NCBI GenBank assembly: GCA_963732095.1
Contig: CAVSZA010000054.1
Location: forward strand, 62,001 to 126,000
Reading direction: 5' to 3'
Length of the DNA: 64,000 nucleotides
Source: AP-15 sp963732095
GTDB taxonomy: Bacteria > Pseudomonadota > Alphaproteobacteria > ATCC43930 > CGMCC-115725
This document shows positions 42,004 through 58,452 of this stretch, piece after piece; positions within the stretch are counted from its first letter, which is position 1; each line of letters begins with the position of its first letter. The notes beneath the pieces were generated by a model. That model did no database searches and was not told the origin of the DNA. It saw only the letters and a list, made by a program, of their open reading frames with translations. The position numbers and the translations under genes are program-made.

Positions 42004-43272
42004 TCAATGCTTGACTGAGGAATAGGGCAGGATCGGCTCGCCCGCTTTGTATTCGTCCGGCCACAGCACGACTTCGCCCTTGCCGTCCCGGAAGTCATCG
42101 ACACTGGTGCCGGCGATGCCCTGGAACTGGATGGTCAGGACGCGGGCCTTTTTCCACTCGCCCTTCTCGCCAAAGGCGACATCGCCCACCACAGTCTTGA
42201 AAGTATGGGAGCGGATGAAATCGGCAATCTTGTCCTGGTCCAGGCTCTTGGTCTGCTCGACAGCCTCCCCCAATACCTGCAAATCGGCATAGGCCCAAGG
42301 CGCGAGATAATAGCCGAGCGGATCGATACCCTTGCCGGCCGCCTGCTTCTGATATCGTTCCAAAAACTCCATCACGCCGGGGAACCGCAGTTTCGGCGCC
42401 GGCAGCCACCAGTCGAAGGTGATGATGCCATTGAGCATCGGACCAAGTGATGTTTTGAGTGAAGTGCTCTGCGGCCCGGTCATGGTGCCGCAGCACATCT
42501 TGGTATTGAGCCCGATCTCGTGCATTGCACGGATCAAGCCGACGCTGTCGGGCGGATAGGATGCGAAATAAACGATGTCGGGGCTAGTCGCCTGGATGGC
42601 CCGAATGATCGGACTGAAGTCGGTCGTGGTTGGCGGGTACGTCTTGTCGTAGACCATGGTGAGGCCGGCCTTCTTGATATTGACCCGCGCGCCGTCGGCG
42701 GTATTGCGCGTCGCCTCGCCGTCGTCGACCGCCAGCGCAATCGTCTTTAGGCCGAGCTTGTCCTTATTGGCGTTGACGATCTCGAAAAAGCCCTCGGAAA
42801 TCGCCGCCCGCGGATCCGGCCCGACCGGCAGCATCGAGAAGTATTTCGGGTAGTGGAACTCCTCGTTGACGTCCATTGCGAATAGACCCATGAACGTCTT
42901 GTTGTGCTGGATGACGACCGGCAATGCCGGGGCCGTGACATTCGTGCCGTAGGCCGAGACGACGAGGTCGACCTTGTCGACGTCGAGCAATTTCGTATAG
43001 ATGCCGGGCACCAGCGACGGATTGGTCTGATCGTCGTAATAGACGAGCTTGACGGGGCGGCCGAGCAACCCGCCCTTTTCATTGGTGTCCTCGGCCCAGA
43101 TCTGCATCGCCAGCAGCCCCGAGGTGCCATTGACCGCGAGCCCGCCGGTCAATGGCATGCTGAACCCGATCGTGACCGGCGCACCCGACGGCGCCTCAGC
43201 CAGAACCGTACCAACGGTAACCCCCAAAACCGCGACTACCGACGCAACTGAGCGCGCTAAGCTTTCAAGCAT
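42004..43272 (-). CDS. ABC substrate-binding protein, branched-chain amino acid (LivJ-like) type
   Basis: 422 residues, start 43272 behind GGGAGGAAAC. Signal peptide (SVASVVAVLGVTVGTVLA), then VTIGFSMPLTGGLAVNGTSG and GGLLGRPVKLVYYDDQTNPS, typical of the HAAT/Leu-Ile-Val-binding family. A long frame upstream of 43272 is spurious. No livHMGF genes in the window, so an orphan. Ligand unknown; many such alphaproteobacterial orphans bind aromatic acids or amides. Confidence 0.9.
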   Translation of the reverse strand: MLESLARSVASVVAVLGVTVGTVLAEAPSGAPVTIGFSMPLTGGLAVNGTSGLLAMQIWAEDTNEKGGLLGRPVKLVYYDDQTNPSLVPGIYTKLLDVDKVDLVVSAYGTNVTAPALPVVIQHNKTFMGLFAMDVNEEFHYPKYFSMLPVGPDPRAAISEGFFEIVNANKDKLGLKTIALAVDDGEATRNTADGARVNIKKAGLTMVYDKTYPPTTTDFSPIIRAIQATSPDIVYFASYPPDSVGLIRAMHEIGLNTKMCCGTMTGPQSTSLKTSLGPMLNGIITFDWWLPAPKLRFPGVMEFLERYQKQAAGKGIDPLGYYLAPWAYADLQVLGEAVEQTKSLDQDKIADFIRSHTFKTVVGDVAFGEKGEWKKARVLTIQFQGIAGTSVDDFRDGKGEVVLWPDEYKAGEPILPYSSVKH

Positions 43273-43415
43273 GTTTCCTCCCGACTGCAGACGCATTCGC
43301 TTCCGATCGGGAAAGCTTTCGTGTGATCGATCACCGCCCCAATTTCTTATGCGTAGGCTCGCGCAGGAATACCGCAATCTGGAACTTGTATGGTAAGACG
43401 TGTTACAATAGCAAG

Positions 43416-43643
43416 ATGACAAAGCTGCTCGAGGAAGCGATCGAAAGGGTCCGGCAGCTGCCCGAGGCCCTTCAGGATGAAGCGGCGGAAATTCTGCTAT
43501 CGCTGGCATCCAAATGCACAGAACCCGTCTGCCTCGAGGATGCGACACGCACAGCCGTTCGAGAGGGCAAGGCGCAAGCCAGCCGCGGCGAGTTTGTGCC
43601 TGACGAGGAGATGGCGGAGTTCTTTAAGCGCCATAGAGGATGA
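43416..43643 (+). CDS. Antitoxin of a ParE/RelE-type module
   Basis: 75 residues. Helical start EEAIERVRQLPEALQDEAAE, then an extended charged C terminus (ASRGEFVPDEEMAEFFKRHR) suited to wrap a toxin. The 4-bp overlap with the toxin gene (ATGA, 43640) supports the assignment more than sequence does. No clear ribbon-helix-helix motif, so its DNA binding is uncertain. Confidence 0.7.
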   Translation: MTKLLEEAIERVRQLPEALQDEAAEILLSLASKCTEPVCLEDATRTAVREGKAQASRGEFVPDEEMAEFFKRHRG

Positions 43644-43924
43644 AGGTCCGGTATACGCTCAGAGCGCGTGCGGACCTTGAAGCGATTTATGAATATCTCG
43701 AAAAGCAAGAGCACACAGCGGCACAACGCTTGACGGCCATCGAGCGGCAGATCGGTTGGCTTATCCACTTCCCGTACATGGCCCCGACGACCGATGAGGC
43801 CGGAGTACGCGAGCTGATTGTCGCGCGTTATCCGTACAAAATTTATTACGAAGTGGCCGGGGAGGAGGTGCGCGTCCTCCACATTCGGCACGCCCGGCGA
43901 CGACCCCGGCGGCGCAAACGCTGA
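43640..43924 (+). CDS. ParE/RelE-superfamily toxin
   Basis: 94 residues. VRYTLRARADLEAIYEYLEK at the start, GVRELIVARYPYKIYYEV in the middle and VLHIRHARRRP at the end are the usual strand/helix pattern of ParE-like toxins. ParE types poison gyrase, RelE types cut mRNA; the motif set fits ParE better. Intact. Confidence 0.85.
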   Translation: MKVRYTLRARADLEAIYEYLEKQEHTAAQRLTAIERQIGWLIHFPYMAPTTDEAGVRELIVARYPYKIYYEVAGEEVRVLHIRHARRRPRRRKR

Positions 43925-43987
43925 GCCGACGATCAGCCCACTTCGGGGGCGGATTCGCGTTTGGCGGCTGGATCATCGTCGCTGAGG

Positions 43988-45439
<1,452 letters not shown>

Positions 45440-45460
45440 GACGCGAGGTTCTTTGCCGGT

Positions 45461-45568
45461 TGCCCCTCACCCTCCCGCTGACGCGGGCCCCTCCCTCTCC
45501 CAGCTCGCGCGGGGCGAGGGGCTTACTCCCTCTCCCCGTTTGCGGGGAGAGGGTTGGGGTGAGGGGCA
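45461..45568. repeat. Dispersed palindromic repeat between gltB and gltD
   Basis: Perfect terminal inverted repeats TGCCCCTCACC / GGTGAGGGGCA, with inner pairing of CTCCCTCTCCC-type and GGGAGAGGG segments. Typical REP-like intergenic element of high-GC proteobacteria. Lying inside an operon, it could stabilise gltB mRNA or lower gltD expression. Confidence 0.75.
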
Positions 45569-45586
45569 GTCCGTTGCACGAGCCCG

Positions 45587-50260
<4,674 letters not shown>

Positions 50261-50660
50261 CGCGTATGCTCTTCACCCAAAGCAGTTAGCGCAAGCATCG
50301 CCGCGCGCCAGCGCGCGGTTCGGCGCAACTGCCATAATATGCACAAGATTGGCGAGGACGCGAATCGCTTTAACGCTGGGTTAATTTCCGCATCAACCGC
50401 TTAGCGACCCCGACCCGCAGCCTCTTCGTTAGGATGCTCGCGCAGGTCGTGGTCTTCAATTCCTGTGGCATAATGGCGCGGACGCAGCGGCGCTGCAGCT
50501 TGCCTGCGCGATCAGGTGAGGTCGAGCGAGCTAACCGCATCGCGGCGAGGGCACTCGGCGCGTTTGAGCCCCGTTCTCGATGTCGTCGGTCAGCTCCATC
50601 GGGAATACGGGAGCCAAAAGAGCTCCTGGCCGCCGTCGCTGGCCCCGGCCGCGCCCGGGT
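50261..50660. other. Intergenic region upstream of gltB
   Basis: About 400 bases between gltB and pntB, which both read leftward. Contains an AT-richer patch (50335-50400) that could hold the gltB promoter. Reading frames here are short and look non-coding. No repeat or RNA recognised. Confidence 0.5.
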
Positions 50661-52056
50661 TTATTCGAGCGCTTTGACGATTTCCTCGCACATTTTCTTG
50701 GCGTCGCCGAACAGCATCATCGTGTTGTTGCGGTAGAAGAGCTCGTTCTCGACGCCGGCGTAGCCCGAGGCCATCGAGCGCTTGACGAAGAGGACGGTCT
50801 TGGCGCGCTCGACATCGAGGATCGGCATGCCGTAGATCGGCGAGGAAGGATCGGTCTTCGCCGCCGGGTTGGTCACGTCGTTGGCGCCGATGACGAAGGC
50901 GACGTCGGTCGAGGCGAAATCGCGGTTGATCTCCTCCAATTCGAAGACCTCGTCATAGGGGACGTTGGCCTCGGCGAGCAGCACGTTCATGTGGCCCGGC
51001 ATGCGCCCGGCGACCGGGTGGATCGCGTAGCGCACATTGACCCCGTCCTTCTTCAAAATATCGGCCATCTCGCGCAACGCATGCTGCGCCTGCGCCACCG
51101 CCATGCCGTAGCCCGGCACGACGATGACCGAGCTCGCATTCTTCATGATGAAGGCGGCGTCTTCGGCGCTGCCCGATCTGACCAGGCGGTCGCCGACCCC
51201 GGCCCCCGCCGCCACCGTGCCGCCTTCGGTGCCGAACCCGCCGAGGACCACATTGAAGATCGAGCGGTTCATCCCCTTGCACATGATGTAGCTGAGGATC
51301 GCGCCGGAGGAGCCGACGAGGGCGCCGGTGACGATCAAGCAGGCTGTTCGACAACGTGAAGCCGATGCCGGCCGCCGCCCATCCCGAATAGGAATTCAGC
51401 ATCGAGATCACGACCGGCATGTCGGCCCCGCCGATCGGCACGATCAGCAAAAAACCGAGCGCCAGCGACACCAGCAGGAGCAGCCAGAAGGCGGGCGCCG
51501 CCTCGGTCGAGACGAAAAGCGCGATCAGCAGGATCAGCAGGACGCCGAGCGCCGCGTTCACCAGATGCTGACCCGGGAACACCAATGGCCGGCCGGTGAC
51601 GAGCCCCTGCAATTTGGCAAAGGCGACGACCGAGCCGGTGAAGGTGATGGCGCCGATCGCCATGCCGAGCGACATCTCGACGAGGCTGCTGCCGTGGATC
51701 GAGCCGCGCACCCCGATGCCGTACAATTCGGGATAGGTGAAGGCGGCGGCGGCGACGCACACCGCGGCGAGGCCGACCAGGCTGTGAAACGCCGCGACCA
51801 GCTGCGGCAGAGCCGTCATCTGGATGCGCAGCGCAATAAAGGTGCCGATCGTCCCGCCGATCAGGATGCCGAGAATGATCAGCCAGAAGCTGACGACATG
51901 CGGCGTCAGCAACGTCGTGACCACCGCGATGAGCATGCCGGCGATGCCGTAGATGTTGCCGACCCGCGCCGTTACCGGCGAGGACAGACCGCGCAACGCC
52001 AGGATGAAACAGACCGAGGCGACCAGGTAGAAGAAGGCGGACAGGTTCTCGCTCAT
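50661..52056 (-). pseudogene. pntB: NAD(P) transhydrogenase beta subunit, single frameshift
   Basis: Reads from 52056 through eight or nine helices (IYGIAGMLIAVVTTLLTPHV, GADMPVVISMLNSYSGWAAA, GFTLSNSLL) and then continues one frame over as IVTGALVGSSGAILSYIMC to the NADP(H)-binding domain with VIVVPGYGMAVAQAQHALRE and FVIGANDVTNPAA. One extra base at 51337-51338 (T on the coding strand) separates the frames. Repaired length about 464 residues, normal for PntB. Uses the proton gradient to make NADPH. Confidence 0.9.
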
Positions 52057-52068
52057 CGCGGGGCCCCG

Positions 52069-52480
52069 CTATCGCTTTTTCTGGAACATCTGCAGCATGC
52101 GCTGGGTAACGATAAAGCCGCCGAAGATGTTGACGGCGGCCAATGTCACCGCGACGAAGCCCATGATCTTGGCAAAGCTGACGCCGAGCGGGCCCGCCGC
52201 GATCAAGGCGCCGACGATGATGACGCTCGATATCGCGTTGGTCACGCTCATCAGCGGCGAGTGCAATGCCGGGGTTACCCGCCACACGACGTAATAGCCG
52301 ACAAAGACCGCGAGCACGAAGACCGTCAATTCAAAGACGAAGGACGGGCCGCCGACCACAGCCGGGGTGGTCTGCACCGTCGTCAGCTGGTGGGTCAGCA
52401 GAGTCGAGATTGCGCGCGAGCGCGCTGGCCTGGTCGGCGAGCTCGCTGGCGCGGTCGGCCAGAGAGGCGGGGTCTGCCAT
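52069..52480 (-). pseudogene. pntA2: NAD(P) transhydrogenase alpha subunit part 2, single frameshift
   Basis: Begins MADPASLADRASELADQASA at 52480 and, after a +1 shift near 52402, continues LLTHQLTTVQTTPAVVGG, FVFELTVFVLAVFVGYYVVW and the helices AISSVIIVGALIAAG and FGGFIVTQRMLQMFQ. Repaired length about 137 residues; supplies the membrane helices of the split alpha subunit typical of alphaproteobacteria. Ends 12 bp before pntB. Confidence 0.82.
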
Positions 52481-53671
52481 CGCATCGTCTCCGTCAGTTC
52501 GAGGCTGCCGCTTCCGCCGCGGCCGGCGAGCCCGAGCAGCGGGTTCACGACCGCGCCGTTCTCGGTCAGCAAGGTCGCCTTGATGATCTCGTCGGCGGTG
52601 TCGATCTTCAGCTCCTTGTCCTTGACCAGCAGCGCGAGGAAGGACAGCAGGTTGCGGGCATAGAGCTGGCTCGCGTCGGCGGCGATGCGGGAGGGCATGT
52701 TGGCGGGCCCGATGATCTTTACCCCGTTCGGGGTGAGGACGGTTTCCTCCGGGCGGCTGCCCTCGACATTGCCGCCCGCCTCGACGGCGAGATCGACAAT
52801 GACCGACCCCGCGGCCAGCTCGGCGACCATCGCGCTGGTCAGCAGAACCGGCGCCTTGCGTCCGGGGATCAGGGCGGTGCAAATGACGATGTCGGTCCGC
52901 TTCAGCGCCTCGGTGATCCTGCTCGCGCTGCCGCCGCTGGTAGTCTTCTCCCATCTCGCGGGCGTAGCCTCCGGCGGTCTCGGCCGAGCGGGCAGCCGCC
53001 TCGTCGACGGTGATGAACGTCGCACCCAGGCTCTCGACCTGCTCTTTCGCCGCGGCCCGCACATCGGTCGCAGAAACGATGCCGCCGAGGCGCCGGCCGG
53101 TGGCGATCGCCTGCAACCCCGCGACACCCGCGCCCATGACCAGAATGCGCGCCGCCTTGATCGTTCCGGCCGCGGTCATCATCATCGGAAAGGCGCGGCC
53201 GAACTCGGCAGCGGCATCGACGACGGCCTTGTAGCCGGCGAGATTGGCCTGCGAGGACAGCACGTCCATGGCCTGCGCGCGGGTGATCCGCGGCACCAGC
53301 TCCATCGCAAAGGCGGCAATCCCGGCGCCGGCATAGGCCTCGGCATCGGCGGGGTTCTGGGCCGGCTGCAACAGGCCGATCAGCACCGCCCCGCGTTTGA
53401 ACAAGGCAAGCTCGTCGATGCCGCCTTCACCGCCGATCAGCGGACGCTGGACCTTGAGCACGATATCCGCATCGCCCAGCGCCGTCGCCTCATCCGCCGC
53501 GATCGAGGCTCCGGCCTCGGCAAACGCGGCGTCGCTGAACCAGGCGCCTTCGCCGGCGCCGCTTTCGACGACAACTTCGAGGCCCATCCCGATCATGCGC
53601 TTGACGGTATCGGGCGACGCCGCAACCCGGTGTTCAAAGGCGCGCCTTTCCTTGACGACGGCGACTTTCAT
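52481..53671 (-). pseudogene. pntA1: NAD(P) transhydrogenase alpha subunit part 1, frameshifted
   Basis: Starts MKVAVVKERRAFEHRVAASP at 53671. Contains VVESGAGEGAWFSD, VPRITRAQAMDVLSSQANLA and the NAD-binding VMGAGVAGLQAIATGRRLGG. A +1 shift near 52927 moves the reading to SRITEALKRTDIVICTALIP, VDLAVEAGGNVEGS and NGAVVNPLLGLAGRG. After the shift no stop occurs before pntA2 in that frame, so the true 3' end is unclear and a third lesion may exist. The given end is approximate. Confidence 0.85.
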
Positions 53672-53940
53672 GGACCGGATGTTCCCCAATGGCAGGGCCG
53701 AGTGGCAGGGCCGAAAGAACCGCCGCACAATGCCGTGCGGTGTCCAATTTGTGAAGAGTGAACCCGGGCAACGTGCCCGCGCTTCCGCCCTCGTCCGCTT
53801 TGGTGATAGGCTGCACTTGTCGCCAGCCGCGTACGCGACGGGTGCGGCCGACTATTGCCGCCCGCGCGGGGACACCTGCAAATTCAGTCGCGTATCAAAC
53901 GGGGGCGAGCGTGCTGGGAATAACTCGTCGGGAGGTCCGT

Positions 53941-54542
53941 TGTCAGCCAGTCAAAGATTGGGCAGTCAAAACTTGGCGGAAGCGCCGGTACACCTGATTA
54001 CAGGCAGAGATCCGGTGAGCATCCGTTTCGGCGATCAGCTGATCGCCGTCCTGCCAAGGCTGCGGCGGTTCGCGCGCGGGCTCACGGGCTCGGCCGTCGA
54101 GGCCGACGATCTGGTTCAGGCGGCATGCGAGCGCGCCCTCGCACGTCAGCATCAGTTTCAGGAGGGCACGCGGTTCGACAGCTGGATGTTTCGCATCGTG
54201 CAGACGATCTGGATCGATCAGGTCCGCTCGCGGGACGTTCGCAAGGAGGGTGGCGAGGTTGCCGAAGAACGGATGGGCTCGGACGAGGCGGTGCGCCGGG
54301 TCGAAGCTCGGCTCGCTCTCGATGAGGTTCGGCGGGCGGTCGACCGCTTGCCGCCCGATCAGCGCACGGCCCTGTTGCTCGTGACGGTTGATGGACTCAG
54401 CTACAAGGAGACTGCCGAAATCGTAGGTGTGCCGGTGGGAACGATCATGAGCCGTCTCGCGCGCGCCCGCATCGCATTGCAGCTGCAACTCGAAGCGGGC
54501 GGCGGGATGCGCAGGAGTACCGACAATGCAGAAGCGCAGTGA
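53941..54542 (+). CDS. ECF-family sigma factor
   Basis: About 200 residues. Sigma2: LPRLRRFARGLTGSAVEADD, LVQAACERAL, FDSWMFRIVQTIWIDQVRSR. Sigma4: RLPPDQRTALLLVTVDGLSY, KETAEIVGVPVGTIMSRLAR. I chose TTG 53941 because GGGAGG sits six bases upstream; GTG 54015 is an alternative. The longer upstream frame overlaps pntA1 antisense and is ignored. It overlaps the anti-sigma gene by 17 bp, a classic regulatory pair. Confidence 0.88.
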
Positions 54543-55409
54543 CGACCGTCTCATCGCCTATCTCGACGGCGAGGTCGACGTGCCGGAGAGGCGCGAGATC
54601 GAGGCTTGGCTCGACAGCGATCCGGCAGCCCGCGACAAGCTCGCCGCGCTCGCCCAGTCGGCTGCTCTGGTGCGCTCGGCCTTCGACGAGGTCATGCACG
54701 AGCCGGTGCCGGACCGACTGATCGCGGCTGCCCGAGGCGAAAGGGTTTCAGCCGAGCGGAGCGCAAAAATCGTACCCTTCAGGCGCGGGCCGGGGGCCGG
54801 GGCTGCCCCTGCCGCGCGCAGTTGGTGGCTCGGGTTGCCGCTCGCCGCCTCGCTGTTCGGCTTGCTGCTGGGCGGCTCCGTTGCTTATCTGAGTGTCGCC
54901 AAGCTGCTGCCGGGGGGCCTGGCGGGCAAGCAGCCGGCGGTCGAGATGGCCGCCGCCGACAATCTTTGGCTCGACAACGCCGTCGGTTATTTCAAGCTGG
55001 CCGCAGCGCCGGCGACGGCGCCCTGGTCGATGTGCCGGCCACCGGTGACGCGCGCGAGGCATGGCAAAAGATCAGCCAGAGCTTGCCTCAGCCGCAGGAG
55101 GTGCGGTGGCCGGACCTCAACCTCAAACCCTGGGGTCTCAATTTCCGCGGCGCCCGGCTCGTCGTTGCCGACGGCCGGCCGGCGGCGCAGTTGATGTACA
55201 CGACCGACAACAAGGCGATCGGGCCGCTGACCTTGATCATCGGGTCCTCAAAGGAGCCCGACACTCCGCCCACCCTGACGCGGCGTCAGGACGTCAACCT
55301 CCTCTACTGGCGGCACCAGGGGCGCGCCTACGCGCTCGTCGGCCAAACCGACGTCGGCTATCTGTGGGGCATCGCCAACGACGTCGCCTGGCAGCTCGAC
55401 GCCATCTGA
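54526..55409 (+). pseudogene. Membrane anti-sigma factor, single frameshift
   Basis: N-terminal cytoplasmic anti-sigma segment (DDRLIAYLDGEVDVPERREI, EAWLDSDPAARDKLAALAQS), then one transmembrane helix (LPLAASLFGLLLGGSVAYLS) and a periplasmic domain. Near 55010 the reading moves by a one-base loss from YFKLAAAPA to ALVDVPATGDAREAWQKI, ending DVGYLWGIANDVAWQLDAI. Repaired length about 295 residues. It should hold the sigma factor at the membrane until a signal is sensed. If the lesion is real, the sigma factor would be deregulated. Confidence 0.82.
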
Positions 55410-55492
55410 CGGACCTTCGTTCTCTCCCAAAGCGGGCGAAGAGCGGCTCGGCCAGATCCCGATAATTTGCATCGAGACCGATCGCGCTCATC

Positions 55493-55522
55493 TGATATAG
55501 AGGCGGGTGATATAGAGGCGGG
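55493..55522. repeat. Exact 15-bp tandem duplication upstream of aconitase
   Basis: TGATATAGAGGCGGG occurs twice in direct succession (55493-55507, 55508-55522), about 45 bp before the aconitase ATG. Could duplicate a regulator site or a -10-like TATAGA element. Confidence 0.7.
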
Positions 55523-55566
55523 CGCGGCGGCGGTTGCCCCGAACGAACGGCGAGAAAGGCTCGACA

Positions 55567-57840
55567 ATGGTTGCTATCGAATCGACGCCGGAAATGGCGG
55601 CTGCGGTCTACGCGACGATGGCGCGGAACCTCGCGGTGGTCCGGCGCCGGTTGGGCAGGCCGTTGACGTTGGCCGACAAGATCCTGCTGGGACACCTCGA
55701 TGACCCGGAACACCAGGAGCTCGAACCGGGGAAGAGCTACTTGCTGGTCCGTCCGGACCGGGTGGTCTTCCAGGACGTGCTAGGGCAAACGGGGCTGTTG
55801 CAGTTCATGCAGACCCGGCGCGATAAGGTCGCGGTGCCCGCGACGATCCATTGCGACCACCTGATCCAGGCGCGGGTCGAGGGCGCCGCGGATCTGCGCG
55901 AGTCGCTCGCCGAGAACAAGGAAGTCTATGATTTTCTGCGTTCCGCCGCGGCCAAATATGGTTTGGGCTTCTGGGGACCCGGCGCCGGCATCATCCACCA
56001 GGTGGTGCTGGAACAGTATGCCTTTCCGGGCGAGCTGATCATCGGCACCGACTCGCACACGCCCAACGCCGGCGGTCTCGGCGCCTGCTCAGTCGGGGTG
56101 GGCGGCGCCGATGCGGTCGAGGTCATCGCCGGATTGCCTTGGGAAGTGCTCTACCCGAAGCACATCGCGGTTTACCTCACCGGCAGGATGGGCGGCTGGA
56201 CCGCGCCCAAGGACGTCATCCTTTACGTCGCTGGTGAGCTGACCGTCTCCGGCGCGACGAACGCCATCGTCGAATATATCGGACCCGGCGCGCGCACGAT
56301 CAGCGCCACTGGCAAGGCAACGATCACCAATATGGGCGCCGAACTCGGCGCCACGACCTCGGTCTTCCCGGCCGACGAGCACATGGCGAAATACCTGCGC
56401 GCCACCGGCAAGGAAGGTCTCGTCCCGTTGATGCAGCAGAACCAGCATCTCCTCGAACCGGACAAAGAGGTCGAGGCCGATCCCGGGAAATATTACGACC
56501 GCGTGGTCGAGCTCGATTTGTCGAAACTCGAGCCCTATGTCGTCGGTCCTCATTCGCCCGACCGAGCACGCCCGATCTCGAAGCTCGCGTCCGAGGTGGC
56601 CGATCCGAAGAACGGGTTCATCGACGAGATCTCGACCGCGCTGATCGGCAGCTGCACGAATTCGTCCTACGAGGATATGAGCCGCGCCGCGGATGTCGCC
56701 GAGCAGGCCAAGGCGCACGGGCTCAAAGCCGCAGTGCCGTTCCTCGTCACTCCGGGCTCCGAGCAGGTGCGCGCGACGATCGAGCGCGACGGCCAAATGC
56801 AGTCATTGAAGGACATCGACGGCACGGTGCTGGCCAACGCCTGCGGGCCCTGCATCGGCCAGTGGCGCAGGTCCGTCGCGGCCGATGCGGTGCCGAACAC
56901 GATCGTCACCTCGTACAACCGCAACTTCCCGCGGCGCAACGACGGTTCGCCGACGACGATGAACTTCATCGGCAGCCCGGAGATCGTCACCGCCTTTGCC
57001 TTGGCGAAACGGCTGTCGTTCAACCCGGTGACCGACACTCTCGCGGATGCGCACGGCAAGCTGTTCCGGCTCGACCCGCCGAAGCCCGCGCCCGAAGTGC
57101 CGGCGCATGGGTTCGACCCCGGGCTTGCCACCTATATCGCGCCGCCGGAGGACGGCAGCGCGATCAAATTGGAGGTCGATCCGAAAAGCGAGCGGCTGCA
57201 GCTGATGGAGCCGTGGGCGGCGTGGGACCACAAGGACTTCGTGGACATGCCGGTCCTCATCAAGACCAAGGGCAAGACCACGACCGACCACATTTCCCCC
57301 GCCGGCCCCTGGCTGCGTTACCGTGGGCATTTGGACAAGTTCAGCGACAACATGTTCATGGGCGCGACTAATGCCTTTACCGATGACGCCGGCACCGGCG
57401 TAAACGTCCTGACCGGAGAGAAGGGGCAGGCGATCGGCCAAATCGCCCGCTACTACAAGGCCCACGGCATCCGGTGGGTCGCGGTCGGCGATGACAATTA
57501 CGGCGAGGGCAGCAGCCGCGAGCACGCCGCCTTGTCGCCACGCCTGCTGGGCGCCGCGGCAGTGATTGCGCGCAGCTTTGCGCGCATTCACGAATCCAAT
57601 CTGAAAAAACAGGGCCTCTTGGCGCTGACCTTCCAGGACCGGGCGGATTACGACCGCATCCGCGTCGATGACCGAATTAGCCTCGTCGGGCTGGAGGAAA
57701 TGGCACCCGGGCAGCCCGTCGAGTGCCGCATCAAACACGCCGATGGCACAATCGAGACGCTATGGCTCAATCATACCTTCAGTGCCTCGCAACTTGAATG
57801 GTTCCGCAAAGGCTCGGCGCTCAACCTCTTCCATCATTGA
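55567..57840 (+). CDS. Aconitate hydratase, mitochondrial-like type
   Basis: 757 residues. Substrate loop GTDSHTPNAGGLG, 4Fe-4S cysteines in IGSCTNSSYED and NACGPCIGQW, and the C-terminal swivelling domain with DDNYGEGSSREHAALSPRLL and NHTFSASQLEWFRKGSALN. Length and domain order follow the mitochondrial aconitase type rather than bacterial AcnA (about 890) or AcnB. TCA-cycle citrate/isocitrate isomerase. Start ATG 55567 follows AGAAAGG. Intact. Confidence 0.93.
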   Translation: MVAIESTPEMAAAVYATMARNLAVVRRRLGRPLTLADKILLGHLDDPEHQELEPGKSYLLVRPDRVVFQDVLGQTGLLQFMQTRRDKVAVPATIHCDHLIQARVEGAADLRESLAENKEVYDFLRSAAAKYGLGFWGPGAGIIHQVVLEQYAFPGELIIGTDSHTPNAGGLGACSVGVGGADAVEVIAGLPWEVLYPKHIAVYLTGRMGGWTAPKDVILYVAGELTVSGATNAIVEYIGPGARTISATGKATITNMGAELGATTSVFPADEHMAKYLRATGKEGLVPLMQQNQHLLEPDKEVEADPGKYYDRVVELDLSKLEPYVVGPHSPDRARPISKLASEVADPKNGFIDEISTALIGSCTNSSYEDMSRAADVAEQAKAHGLKAAVPFLVTPGSEQVRATIERDGQMQSLKDIDGTVLANACGPCIGQWRRSVAADAVPNTIVTSYNRNFPRRNDGSPTTMNFIGSPEIVTAFALAKRLSFNPVTDTLADAHGKLFRLDPPKPAPEVPAHGFDPGLATYIAPPEDGSAIKLEVDPKSERLQLMEPWAAWDHKDFVDMPVLIKTKGKTTTDHISPAGPWLRYRGHLDKFSDNMFMGATNAFTDDAGTGVNVLTGEKGQAIGQIARYYKAHGIRWVAVGDDNYGEGSSREHAALSPRLLGAAAVIARSFARIHESNLKKQGLLALTFQDRADYDRIRVDDRISLVGLEEMAPGQPVECRIKHADGTIETLWLNHTFSASQLEWFRKGSALNLFHH

Positions 57841-58015
57841 GAATCCGGCCGAAAGGTCGGTCCGAGGCCCTCGGGGCGTTGCCTTCAGAGCGTATTCACC
57901 AACCGCATCAGCCGCAGGCGTGTACGGCCGACAACGCCGTTAAGCGGCTGACATTTCTAAGGCAGCGGATCCATCCGCCCTGCGTTTGCCTATAAACCCT
58001 GTGCCGGCTTCGCGC

Positions 58016-58324
58016 CTAACCGAAGGTCTTCACCGCCTCCTCAATTGCCGGTGCTGCCCTCTCGAGATCCTCCGGTATCATTGCTGGCGTCGCTTCGATG
58101 CTGGCGTTCAATGCCAGAAACCACGGCTCGGCAATTCGCGGGAGCTCTGAAGCGTCATTCATGTTGAGTATCAGAATCCCGGTGCGCCGGCCGGCTTCGG
58201 CAATGAAGTAGGCGGCCTCGGGCTTTTGCTGCTCGAGGATGGTTTGGATCACCTTGAAGCCGTCTTTTTTTGCAGCTGCGTTGCCTGCCTCGACCGGAAA
58301 CGAAACTTTGACCAGAAAGCGCAT
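58016..58324 (-). CDS. Small conserved protein, function unknown
   Basis: 102 residues, start 58324 after GGGAGG. MRFLVKVSFPVEAGNAAAKK followed by QKPEAAYFIAEAGRRTGILI and MIPEDLERAAPAIEEAVKTF suggests a compact ferredoxin-like alpha/beta fold, as in small DUF3303-like proteins. No signal peptide or catalytic motif. Divergent from the Fe-S protein gene at 58453. Confidence 0.7.
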   Translation of the reverse strand: MRFLVKVSFPVEAGNAAAKKDGFKVIQTILEQQKPEAAYFIAEAGRRTGILILNMNDASELPRIAEPWFLALNASIEATPAMIPEDLERAAPAIEEAVKTFG

Positions 58325-58452
58325 TGTCCGCCTCCCATCCCAAATACACGCCGACAGCATGACACGGTCGGTAGGCCGAGGGTAGCATCGGCCGCTTCCC
58401 CTGAGGCGATCGAATAGGATAGCCTGGGTCTGACAAACAGCAGAGTGACGGC

